20,137 nt of DNA from JABDII01 sp041576235 (GTDB lineage Bacteria; Gemmatimonadota; Gemmatimonadetes; Gemmatimonadales; GWC2-71-9), in assembly GCA_041576235.1 (NCBI GenBank), contig JBFGLJ010000034.1, positions 1 through 20,137 on the forward strand, given 5' to 3'. Positions 8,892 through 16,261 of this stretch are shown piece after piece. Numbering within the stretch: position 1 is the stretch's first letter; each line of letters starts with the position of its first letter. The notes under the pieces were generated by a model, which searched no databases, was not told the DNA's origin, and was given only the letters and a program-made list of their open reading frames with translations. A program made the translations under genes and the position numbers.

Positions 8892-8898
8892 GGAGAGG
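8892..8898 (+). promoter_or_regulatory. Ribosome binding site of ftsZ
   Basis: GGAGAGG lies 4 nt before the ftsZ ATG at 8903. It is the clearest Shine-Dalgarno sequence in the dcw part of the window, where the other genes mostly start inside or right at the preceding stop codon. It supports ATG 8903 and suggests that ftsZ is translated independently at a high rate, as expected for the most abundant divisome protein. Confidence 0.75.
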
Positions 8899-8902
8899 CA
8901 TT

Positions 8903-10048
8903 ATGATCTTCGAGCTGGAGGAGAGCGTCCCGCAAAGCGCGCGGATGAAGGTCGTCGGAGTCGGGGGCGGCGGGGGCAACGCCGTCAATCGCATGATCGA
9001 GGAGCGGCTTGCCGGGGTGGAATTCATCTCGGTGAACACCGATGCCCAGGCGCTCCAGGCGTCGAAGTCCGACCACAAGGTCCAGATCGGCAAGAAGCTG
9101 ACGCGCGGCTTGGGCGCCGGCGCCAGGCCGGAAATCGGTCGACAGGCCATCGACGAAAACAAAGACGAGGTCCTCCATGCCGTGCAGGAGGCCGATTTGG
9201 TGTTCGTGACCTGCGGCATGGGTGGGGGGACGGGCACGGGCGCCGCGCCGATCGTATCGCAGTTGGCCCGTGACATCGGCGCTTTGACCGTTGGAATCGT
9301 GACCAAGCCGTTTCTCTTCGAGGGGCGCAAACGCATGCGGCAAGCGGAAACCGGGATTGCCGAAATGCGAAAGCACGTCGACACGATGATCGTAGTGCCC
9401 AACGAGCGGCTCCTTGCCGTGGTCGGCAAGGGCATCCCGTTCCAGGACGCCTTGAAGAAGGCGGATGAAGTCCTCCTGCATGCGACGCAGGGCATCGCCA
9501 GCCTCATAACGTCGACCGGAATCATCAACGTCGATTTCGCCGACGTGCGGACGATCATGCAAAATGGCGGCGCGGCGCTGATGGGCACCGGCATCGGCCG
9601 GGGCGACAATCGCGCCATGGAGGCCGCGCAGCAGTCGATCTCGAGCCCGCTGCTGGACAACGTCTCCATCTCCGGTGCCACCGGTGTCCTGATCAACATC
9701 ACCGGCGGCGAGGACCTGACCCTGGGCGAAGCCACCCAGATCAGCGAGATCATTCACGACGCCGCCGGGGATGACGCGGAGATCATCTTTGGCGCCACTA
9801 CGGACCCGGCCATGCAAGGGGAGATTCGCGTCACCGTCATCGCCACCGGGTTCGATAAGGCCGTGACAGGCGACGCGGCCAGCCGGCAGGCCGGAGGGGC
9901 CGTCCTGACTTTTCCGTCGCCGCGGCGGCAGGCGACGCCCGTTCCGATGCCGCAACCGGCGCCGAAGCGTGCCGCGGCGGAGGGGGCAGGTGGCGGCGAG
10001 GTGTCTGAGATGGAGATCCCGACCTTCATCCGCCGTCAAATGGACTAA
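8903..10048 (+). CDS. ftsZ: Cell division protein FtsZ
   Basis: FtsZ is the tubulin-like GTPase that polymerises into the division ring. The 381-residue protein begins with a short extension, then GVGGGGGNAVNRM. The tubulin signature GGGTGTGAAP sits at residues 107-116 and the T7 catalytic loop NVDFADV at 209-215, with Asp211 and Asp214 available to activate GTP hydrolysis in the neighbouring subunit. A Pro/Ala-rich linker of roughly 50 residues leads to the C-terminal peptide EMEIPTFIRRQMD (369-381), the docking site for FtsA and other partners, so the protein is complete. The upstream ribosome site GGAGAGG supports the ATG. The TAA stop overlaps the ATG of an M23 peptidase gene. Confidence 0.99.
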   Translation: MIFELEESVPQSARMKVVGVGGGGGNAVNRMIEERLAGVEFISVNTDAQALQASKSDHKVQIGKKLTRGLGAGARPEIGRQAIDENKDEVLHAVQEADLVFVTCGMGGGTGTGAAPIVSQLARDIGALTVGIVTKPFLFEGRKRMRQAETGIAEMRKHVDTMIVVPNERLLAVVGKGIPFQDALKKADEVLLHATQGIASLITSTGIINVDFADVRTIMQNGGAALMGTGIGRGDNRAMEAAQQSISSPLLDNVSISGATGVLINITGGEDLTLGEATQISEIIHDAAGDDAEIIFGATTDPAMQGEIRVTVIATGFDKAVTGDAASRQAGGAVLTFPSPRRQATPVPMPQPAPKRAAAEGAGGGEVSEMEIPTFIRRQMD

Positions 10049-11289
10049 TGAAGCGCCTGGGCATCGTCTTCGGGTTGGCGGTCGCCTCCGCGACCGCCTT
10101 TGCTTTCGCCAGAGCGGACTGGCCATGGAGGCGCCCGCCGGTGGCGCCTGCCATCGTGGTCGACCGGGCATACCATGAGACCAGCGACACCCTGCAACCC
10201 GGCGAGACCCTGTCGGAGGTCTTCGCCCGGCAGGGTGTCTCCGATTTCAACTTTGCCGCCGCCGACTCCGAGCGGGGCCTCGATCCTCGTCGAGTCCGCG
10301 CCGGGCTCGTGTTTCACTTCAGACAATTGACGACCGACACGGCCCCCACCCGGATCTCGGTGCGCCGCAGTGCCGAGGAGCGGTTGCACTACGAACGCGT
10401 CGGCCGCGGCTGGGAGGCCCGCTCCGAGGACATTCGCTGGCGAGGCGAGCTGGTGACGGTCGACGGCCCCATCGGCGATGCCCTGTACCTTGCCCTCGAT
10501 GCCAGCATATCCGACGAGGTCCTCGAGAGCCGCGAGCGGGTCCGTCTGGCCGGCAATCTCGCCGACATCTACGACTGGACGGTCGATTTTACCCGCGATA
10601 TCAGACCGGGTGACGCCTTCCGCGTTCTGTTCGAACGCATGGTCTCGGAGGAGGGAGAGGTTCGGCTCGGTCGAATCCACGCTAGCGATCTCACGGTCAC
10701 CGGGAAACGGCTGCCGGCGTACCGATTCGACAACGGGCGTGGGAGCGTCGGGTATTTCGACGATCAAGGCCGCTCTCTGCGGCGGGCCTTCCTGCGGGCT
10801 CCGCTCGAGTTCCGACGGATCTCGTCTCGCTTCAGCTCGGCCCGGCGACACCCCATTCTGGGCAGGGTCCGGCGGCACGCTGGAACCGATTATGCCGCCG
10901 ACCGGGGGACCCCCGTCCGCGCAACCGCCGACGGTGTGGTGAGGCGCGCCGGGAGAGTCAACAGCTACGGCAACCTGATCGAACTTCGCCACCAGAAGGG
11001 CATCACCACGCGGTACGGGCATCTGAGCCGCATTGCGGTCAGCCCCGGCACCCGGGTTACCCAAGGCCAGGTGATTGGCTACGTCGGTGCAACCGGCTTG
11101 GCCAACGGACCTCACCTCCACTACGAATTCCGGGTGAACGGTGTCCCCAAGGACCACCGCCGGGTGGATCTCGGGGATGGCGAACCGGTCCCCGACGATG
11201 ACCGCGACGCCTTCGAACGCGAGCGCGAGCGTCTCCAGCACCTGCTCCAGCCAGCCACGGACTCGCTGGTCACCGCGGCCGCGGGATAG
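10048..11289 (+). CDS. M23-family murein endopeptidase, MepM-like
   Basis: The 413-residue protein is predicted to cut peptidoglycan cross-bridges in the cell envelope. An N-terminal hydrophobic stretch (about residues 4-22) should act as a signal or membrane anchor. A LysM/OapA-like segment follows (LQPGETLSEVFARQGVS, about residues 51-67), and the C-terminal half is an M23 zinc peptidase (LytM) domain. The metal and catalytic residues are all present: His277 and Asp281 in HAGTD, His325 in YGHLS, and His356-Leu-His358 in GPHLHYEF. This suggests an active enzyme and not an EnvC/NlpD-type activator, which lacks them. The ATG overlaps the ftsZ stop (TAATG), so synthesis is probably coupled to ftsZ. 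A role in septal wall splitting is inferred from that context. The C-terminal tail is charged and may form a helix. Confidence 0.9.
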   Translation: MKRLGIVFGLAVASATAFAFARADWPWRRPPVAPAIVVDRAYHETSDTLQPGETLSEVFARQGVSDFNFAAADSERGLDPRRVRAGLVFHFRQLTTDTAPTRISVRRSAEERLHYERVGRGWEARSEDIRWRGELVTVDGPIGDALYLALDASISDEVLESRERVRLAGNLADIYDWTVDFTRDIRPGDAFRVLFERMVSEEGEVRLGRIHASDLTVTGKRLPAYRFDNGRGSVGYFDDQGRSLRRAFLRAPLEFRRISSRFSSARRHPILGRVRRHAGTDYAADRGTPVRATADGVVRRAGRVNSYGNLIELRHQKGITTRYGHLSRIAVSPGTRVTQGQVIGYVGATGLANGPHLHYEFRVNGVPKDHRRVDLGDGEPVPDDDRDAFERERERLQHLLQPATDSLVTAAAG

Positions 11290-11295
11290 AGAGCA

Positions 11296-11315
11296 GCCGC
11301 CGGCCTGCCGTCGGC
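11296..11315 (+). terminator. GC-rich hairpin after the M23 gene
   Basis: Two near-copies of GCCGNCGGC (11296-11304 and 11307-11315) are separated by CT. They can pair with each other, 8 of 9 positions, into a short GC-rich hairpin starting 7 nt after the M23 stop codon. No T-run follows, so it does not meet the intrinsic terminator pattern; it could slow polymerase, protect a 3' end, or be chance in GC-rich DNA. Confidence 0.3.
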
Positions 11316-11346
11316 ACATCGCGCCGAGCCCTGCCATCTTTCAGTC

Positions 11347-13170
11347 ATGACCATGGCCCTCGTTCTCGGACTGGCGGCGGTGTGCGCCGTGGCCAGCTAC
11401 TGGTGGCTCGAGCGCATCGGCGCCCGGGGGTGGGTGGCGGTGACCTGTCGAGCCATCGCCTGGGGAACGCTCGGCGTGCTGGTGCTCAACGCCAGTTGCG
11501 CCACCTCCGTGTCGCGGGGCTGGGGAGGGGGGGCGCCATCCCCCCTCGTCCTGCTGGATGCCTCGCTCAGCATGGCTGGCCGGCCCGACTGGAGCCGGAT
11601 GCGCGATAGCGCGCACGCGCTCGGCGAGGTGCGGTTCTTCGGGGATGATCGCTCGAGCCAGGATACCTCGCGTCTTCGCGGGCAATCCCGTCTCGGCCCG
11701 GCCCTCCGCGCCGCGGCGTCCACCGACCGCGCCATCCGCGTACTCACAGACGGCGAGTTGGACGACGGCGCGGACATCCCCGACGACCTCTTGGCTCGGG
11801 CCAGCGTGACCCTGTTTCCTCGCGAGCCCAAGGCAGATGCCGCGATCACGCGGCTCACGGGTCCGGCACGGATTACGCGCGGCGATAGCCTGACTCTCGA
11901 AGGCGAAGTCGCGGTCAGCCCCAGCACCGTTCCTGGAAGCGGCACCATCATGGTGCGCGGCGGCGAGCGCGTCCTGGCCCAGCGCCGGGTCTCCCTCGAA
12001 CCAGGCGGACGGCCGCGGTTTCGGGTGACCGTTCCCAGTCGCGGGCTTCGCTCAGGTGCGCATCTGCTCGAGGTGTCCTTGAGCAGTAACGGGGATGAGG
12101 ACGAGCGCAACGACGCGCGATTGCATCGCCTCGACGTGGTGCCAACCCCTGGCGTCGTGCTGGTCGCCGATCCGGCGGATTGGGACGCGAAGTTCCTGTA
12201 CCGCACGCTGGCGGACGTGGCGGAGCTCCCCGTGCGTGGGTATGTCCGGGTGGCCGACGGCGTGTGGCATGCCATGCGCGACCTGCGGGTCGTCCCCGAT
12301 CGGGAGGTGCGCCGCGCCGCGCGCAACGCCGACCTGCTCATTGTGAAAGGCCGGGACCCGAGGGAAGGCGTTGCCCAGACCACCCGAGCCCGCGGCCTGT
12401 GGCACTGGCCGAGCGGGGAAGGTGGCGAGACCCAACTCGCGGGGGACTGGTACCTGGCCGCCGAGGCGGTCTCCCCGATTGCGCACGCGTTCTTGGGGCT
12501 CCCGGTGGATTCGTTCCCCCCGGCGACCAGGGTCACCCCCGTCGAACCGAGAGCCACCGACTGGACGGCGTTGTCGGCCCAAGCCGGTCGCCGCGGCGCG
12601 CCGAGACCTGTGGTCATCGGCCGCGAACAGGGCGGGCGGCGGCGGATCCTCGTCACGGCGGATGGCCTGTGGCGGTGGGCATTCCGAGGGGGCAGCAGCG
12701 AGCAAGGGTACCGGGCCTGGGTGGCCGCAACGACGACCTGGCTCTTGAGTGGGCGAGACCCGTCGATGGGACGCGCGGTCCCTATCCGCCCTGTCGTCGA
12801 GCACAGCCGGCCGGTGACGTTTCGGTGGACGGCCCAGGAACCAGCCGATCCCCTGCCGATCCGCCTTGAAGGACCTGACGGGCCGATCGATGACACGCTT
12901 CGATTCGATGGCGGCGGCGAGGCCTCGGTCTGGCTTCCGCCAGGTGCGTACCGCTACCGCGTGTCCGGTGAAGAGGCGACGGGCGTCATTGGCGTCGAGC
13001 GCTACTCGGATGAATGGGGGGTGCGGCGGGTCACGCTCTCGGAACGCGACGCCAGCATGGTTCAGCGAGCCGCGAGTATCTCTGCTCGCGAGCTCCTGTG
13101 GCTCTTCGGATTGTGCATCATGGCCTTCACGGGGGAATGGATGGCCAGGCGGAGGCTCGGGCTTCGATGA
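11347..13170 (+). CDS. Membrane protein with von Willebrand A-like domain, function unknown
   Basis: I do not recognise a named gene. The 607-residue protein has two N-terminal membrane segments (about residues 3-20 and 30-52). A soluble region starts with LLDASLSM, where Asp71, Ser73 and Ser75 form a MIDAS DxSxS motif, and TDGE follows at Asp135. This is a short von Willebrand A-like domain. After it come a beta-rich Ig/CARDB-like stretch (about 170-270) and a Rossmann-like region (from about VVLVADPADWDAK). A last membrane helix near residues 583-603 is followed by a basic tail. The layout recalls BatA-like and double-transmembrane VWA proteins with a class I amidotransferase-like domain, a resemblance I infer from order, not from a search. 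It lies between the M23 peptidase and ftsY. The start is ATG 11347 (a second ATG is at 11353), with no clear ribosome site. Confidence 0.75.
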   Translation: MTMALVLGLAAVCAVASYWWLERIGARGWVAVTCRAIAWGTLGVLVLNASCATSVSRGWGGGAPSPLVLLDASLSMAGRPDWSRMRDSAHALGEVRFFGDDRSSQDTSRLRGQSRLGPALRAAASTDRAIRVLTDGELDDGADIPDDLLARASVTLFPREPKADAAITRLTGPARITRGDSLTLEGEVAVSPSTVPGSGTIMVRGGERVLAQRRVSLEPGGRPRFRVTVPSRGLRSGAHLLEVSLSSNGDEDERNDARLHRLDVVPTPGVVLVADPADWDAKFLYRTLADVAELPVRGYVRVADGVWHAMRDLRVVPDREVRRAARNADLLIVKGRDPREGVAQTTRARGLWHWPSGEGGETQLAGDWYLAAEAVSPIAHAFLGLPVDSFPPATRVTPVEPRATDWTALSAQAGRRGAPRPVVIGREQGGRRRILVTADGLWRWAFRGGSSEQGYRAWVAATTTWLLSGRDPSMGRAVPIRPVVEHSRPVTFRWTAQEPADPLPIRLEGPDGPIDDTLRFDGGGEASVWLPPGAYRYRVSGEEATGVIGVERYSDEWGVRRVTLSERDASMVQRAASISARELLWLFGLCIMAFTGEWMARRRLGLR

Positions 13171-13184
13171 AAGGACGGATATGA
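13167..13184 (+). other. Five-codon mini-ORF overlapping the VWA gene stop
   Basis: ATG 13167 overlaps the TGA of the VWA gene (ATGA) and reads MKGRI before a TGA at 13182-13184. That stop in turn overlaps the ATG of the next mini-ORF at 13181. It is unlikely to be a functional peptide; its value is as a possible step in ribosome re-initiation towards ftsY. Confidence 0.3.
13170..13175 (+). promoter_or_regulatory. Shine-Dalgarno-like AAAGGA before the 11-codon mini-ORF
   Basis: AAAGGA ends 5 nt before ATG 13181 and is better placed for that mini-ORF than for either ftsY start candidate (13 nt to GTG 13189, 37 nt to ATG 13213). It overlaps the last base of the VWA gene. Confidence 0.5.
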
Positions 13185-13216
13185 AGCGGTGCTCTCTCAC
13201 CGGGGACCCCGAATGA
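13181..13216 (+). CDS. 11-residue mini-ORF upstream of ftsY (possible leader)
   Basis: ATG 13181 reads MKRCSLTGDPE and stops at TGA 13214-13216, which overlaps the ftsY ATG at 13213 as ATGA. It is preceded by AAAGGA at good spacing. It could be a short coupling leader for ftsY or just a chance frame. A base error that splits a longer ftsY N-terminus is another possibility, because GTG 13189 opens the ftsY frame inside this mini-ORF. No peptide function can be claimed. Confidence 0.35.
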   Translation: MKRCSLTGDPE

Positions 13217-14145
13217 CGAGTGGCCGGTTGGGGACGACCAAGCGGGGCGTGTGGTCCCGCATCAAGCGACTGGCCCTCACCGACGTTGGCGCGCTGGTTC
13301 GGCGGCTCAATGCCGACGACCTCGAGGCCATCGAGCGGATTCTGATCGAGGCCGACTTCGGCGTGGCGGCAACCGTGGCATTGACTGAGGCGCTGGAAGG
13401 CGAGGTCCGGAGCGGCAACGCCAAGTCCGAGGCCGATCTCAAGCGGTCGTTGCGGGGGCGATTGGTGGCCCTTTTGACCGGGAAGGAGACCGAGGCGCCC
13501 GGCGTGCTGGCCACGGCCGACCCGCCGGGGCCGACGGTGGTGCTCATGGTTGGGGTCAATGGCGTCGGGAAGACCACCACGATGGCGAAGCTCGCCAAGC
13601 GGCTCGAGGGCGAGGGCCGGCGGGTGCTGGTCGCCGCGGCGGACACGTACCGGGCTGGGGCCATCGCCCAACTCGAAACCTGGGCCGCTCGCCTCGGCAT
13701 GCCGTGCGTGTCTGGGGCGCCGGGAGGCGACCCGGCGGCGGTGGCCTTCGATGCCATCGATGCCGCCGTGGCTCGGGGCAAGGACACCGTCCTCATCGAC
13801 ACCGCGGGCAGGCTCCATACCCAAGATGACCTGATGGACGAGCTGAGGAAAATCAGTCGCGTGGTGGGGCGGCGCGTCGACGGGGCGCCGCACGAGACCT
13901 TGTTGGTCTTGGACGGCACGGTTGGGCAGAACGCGGTGCAGCAAGGCAAATTGTTCATGGAGGCCGTCGCACCGACCGGCATCATCGTCACCAAGCTGGA
14001 CGGCACCGCACGGGGCGGCGCTGTGGTGGCCCTTCGCCGTGAACTCGACCTCCCCATCCGGTTCCTGGGACTCGGCGAGCACCTCGAGGATCTCGAGCCC
14101 TTTGACCCCGAACGGATGAGTGACCTTCTGCTGGCCGAGGAGTGA
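13213..14145 (+). CDS. ftsY: Signal recognition particle receptor FtsY
   Basis: FtsY is the SRP receptor GTPase that docks ribosome-nascent chain complexes at the membrane. The 310-residue product is an NG-domain form without the long acidic A domain of the E. coli protein. Seen motifs: the G1 loop GVNGVGKTTT from residue 114, the DTYRAGA motif, DTAGR at 196-200 and TKLDG from 260. GLGEHLEDL near the end is typical of FtsY, not Ffh, and the Ffh M domain is absent. I choose ATG 13213 because it couples to an upstream mini-ORF (ATGA) and gives a usual N-terminus. GTG 13189 in the same frame would add eight residues. The stop overlaps the GTG of recG. Confidence 0.94.
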   Translation: MTSGRLGTTKRGVWSRIKRLALTDVGALVRRLNADDLEAIERILIEADFGVAATVALTEALEGEVRSGNAKSEADLKRSLRGRLVALLTGKETEAPGVLATADPPGPTVVLMVGVNGVGKTTTMAKLAKRLEGEGRRVLVAAADTYRAGAIAQLETWAARLGMPCVSGAPGGDPAAVAFDAIDAAVARGKDTVLIDTAGRLHTQDDLMDELRKISRVVGRRVDGAPHETLLVLDGTVGQNAVQQGKLFMEAVAPTGIIVTKLDGTARGGAVVALRRELDLPIRFLGLGEHLEDLEPFDPERMSDLLLAEE

Positions 14146-16226
14146 AACAACCCGCGGTGAAGGTTCGGCTCGATTCCAAGGTGCAGTATCTCAAGGGCAT
14201 CGGTGGCCGCCGCGCCGAGGCGCTCGGCCGGCTCGGTATCTGGACGGCGCGCGATCTGCTCTGGCACCTGCCGCACCGCTATGTCGACGCGTCAAACGTT
14301 ACGCCTCTCGCCGAGGCACGGATCGGGGATGACGTCGCGTGCGTTGGACACGTGGTCGATACCGGGGTCCATCCTACCCGCCGCGGGCTCCGCATCTTTC
14401 GCGCGGTGCTTCGGGACGCATCCGGCGTGTTGGAGTGCGCCTGGCCAGGACAGGCCTTTCTCGACCGTTCCATCCGCGTGGGGCAGGTCCTGCTCGTCGC
14501 CGGCCCCGTTCGCTTTTATCACGGTCGCCAAATGGTGCCGCGTGAGTTTGTGGTGCTGTCGGACACGAACGGTGAGGACGAGGACACCGGCGGAGATGGC
14601 CGGATCCTGCCGGTGTATCCGGCGACGGAAGGCCTGAGCCACAAGGTCATCCGCGGTTTGATCGATCGGCACCTCGACGCGCTCATCGAGCTGAGCCACG
14701 ACGACATGCCGCCTGCCCGCCGGCGCCAGTTGGGGTTGCCGGCGCTCCCGGACGCTCTCCGAGCGGTTCACCGGCCGGCGTCCTTGGACGAGGCCGAGCG
14801 GGGCCGCCGGCGGCTGGCGTTCGATGAGTTGTTCGATCTGCAGCTCATGCTGGTCCGGGCCCGCGCGATCGCCAAGCGGGCGCGCGGGGGAGTGGCCTTC
14901 CACGTGCAGCGGCGGTTCACCTCCCACCTGAAGGAGCACTTGCCCTTTACCTTGACGGGCGACCAGCGACAAGCGATTCGGGAAATCACCGCGGACATGA
15001 CGGCGCCGGACCGTATGCACCGGCTCCTCATGGGGGATGTCGGAACGGGGAAGACCGTCGTGGCCCTCTTCGCCATGCTCCTTGCCGTGGAGAATGACTA
15101 CCAGGCGGCCCTCATGGCCCCGACCGAACTCTTGGCGGAGCAACACGCGGCCACCTTGGAGGAGTTGTTGGGACCCCTCGAACTGGCACCGGATCTCCTC
15201 CTCGGGCGGCTGAGCACCAACGACAAGGCGGCCGCGCGCCGCCGCCTCGCCGCCGGCCGCTCACGGATCATCGTGGGGACACACGCGCTGCTCCAAGACA
15301 CGGTCTCGTTCCATCGGCTCGGCCTCGTGGTCATCGACGAACAACAGCGCTTTGGGGTGGAACAACGCGCGGCCCTGATCGGCAAGGGCGACACTCCGGA
15401 CGTACTCCTGCTCTCCGCCACGCCCATTCCGCGCTCGCTCGCCCTCACGTTGTATGGGGACCTCGACATCTCGACACTGCGCGAGCGCCCGCCGGGACGG
15501 GGAACGGTCCGGACCGCACTCCGAACGGAGGTCCACCGGGAGCGGGTGCTGGCGTTCGTGCGGGAGGCATGCGAAAGCGGCCGGCAGGCCTACGTGGTGC
15601 TTCCGGTCATTCAGGAATCCGAGCGAGCCGATCTTCGGGCGGCGACGACGATGGCCCAGCGCTTGGGCGCGCGCTGGACGGACCTCGAGGTGGGGCTCGT
15701 GCATGGGCGGATGAAGGCCGAGGAACGCGACGAGACCATGCGACGGTTCCGGGCCGGAGAGGTCGATGTGCTGGTCGCCACCACGGTCATCGAAGTCGGG
15801 ATCGACGTGCCCAACGCCACGATCATGGTGGTGGAGCACCCGGAACGCTTTGGGCTGGCCCAGCTGCATCAATTGCGCGGTCGGGTCGGCCGCGGCGCCA
15901 ACGAGAGCCACTGCATCCTGCTCGTCGAGGGCCGTCCGCTCCCCCGTCTCCGGGCCTTCGCGGCGACCGATGACGGGTTTCGGGTGGCGGAGTTGGATCT
16001 CGAGGAACGGGGGATGGGGGACCTCATCGGAGCCCGGCAATCCGGCGGCGTCGAACTGCGCCAAGCACGGCTTCCGGGCGACGCCGATCTGCTCGCCCAA
16101 GCGCGGTCGATGGCCGCCGAGATCATCGCCGGCGATCCAACGCTCTCGCACAAGGAACACCGCGCGATTCGTGCGCGCGCCATCGCGCGCTATCCGCGGG
16201 CAACCGAGTTGTTTCGGGTCGGCTAG
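14142..16226 (+). CDS. recG: ATP-dependent DNA helicase RecG
   Basis: RecG remodels stalled replication forks and branched recombination intermediates. The 694-residue length matches the family. The N-terminal wedge/OB region includes LKGIGGRRAEAL and the LPHRYVD stretch. The helicase core has Walker A GDVGTGKT (Lys304), the DEQQ box at 399-402 within DEQQRFGVEQR, SATPIPRSLALT, IEVGIDVPNA and QLRGRVGRG. The box reads DEQQ where E. coli RecG has DEQH; the rest of the surrounding signature is intact, so activity is expected. The start is GTG 14142, overlapping the ftsY stop as GTGA. Co-transcription with ftsY is likely from this overlap. The gene converges with the minus-strand unit, leaving 9 bp between stops. 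Confidence 0.97.
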   Translation: MKQPAVKVRLDSKVQYLKGIGGRRAEALGRLGIWTARDLLWHLPHRYVDASNVTPLAEARIGDDVACVGHVVDTGVHPTRRGLRIFRAVLRDASGVLECAWPGQAFLDRSIRVGQVLLVAGPVRFYHGRQMVPREFVVLSDTNGEDEDTGGDGRILPVYPATEGLSHKVIRGLIDRHLDALIELSHDDMPPARRRQLGLPALPDALRAVHRPASLDEAERGRRRLAFDELFDLQLMLVRARAIAKRARGGVAFHVQRRFTSHLKEHLPFTLTGDQRQAIREITADMTAPDRMHRLLMGDVGTGKTVVALFAMLLAVENDYQAALMAPTELLAEQHAATLEELLGPLELAPDLLLGRLSTNDKAAARRRLAAGRSRIIVGTHALLQDTVSFHRLGLVVIDEQQRFGVEQRAALIGKGDTPDVLLLSATPIPRSLALTLYGDLDISTLRERPPGRGTVRTALRTEVHRERVLAFVREACESGRQAYVVLPVIQESERADLRAATTMAQRLGARWTDLEVGLVHGRMKAEERDETMRRFRAGEVDVLVATTVIEVGIDVPNATIMVVEHPERFGLAQLHQLRGRVGRGANESHCILLVEGRPLPRLRAFAATDDGFRVAELDLEERGMGDLIGARQSGGVELRQARLPGDADLLAQARSMAAEIIAGDPTLSHKEHRAIRARAIARYPRATELFRVG

Positions 16227-16261
16227 GCGGGTGTCCTAGAAGCGGATCTCGAAACCGACCC
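16216..16261. terminator. Inverted repeat across the recG / minus-strand gene convergence
   Basis: GGGTCGG (16216-16222) is matched by CCGACCC (16255-16261). Directly inside it, CTAGG (16223-16227) pairs with CCTAG (16235-16239) around a 7-nt loop. The inner stem contains the stop codons of both convergent genes. There is no T-run on either strand, so a classical intrinsic terminator is not supported; it may be a bidirectional pause structure or partly a consequence of two facing TAG stops. Confidence 0.3.

Noticed and set aside
13189..13212. GTG 13189 as the ftsY start
   Set aside because: It adds eight residues without family similarity and the AAAGGA site is poorly spaced for it. It remains possible, so it is mentioned in the ftsY entry.
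12052..14082. A 676-codon open frame on the minus strand across the VWA gene and ftsY, and similar long antisense frames (for example 8618-10171 across ftsZ)
   Set aside because: They mirror the codon pattern of strongly supported plus-strand genes in GC-rich DNA, have low-complexity Arg/Pro/Gly-rich translations and show no family motif or ribosome site.
16171..16192. Perfect 7-bp GCGCGCG/CGCGCGC hairpin near the end of recG
   Set aside because: It lies in codons for an Arg-Ala-rich helix and has no T-run; alternating GC codons explain it.
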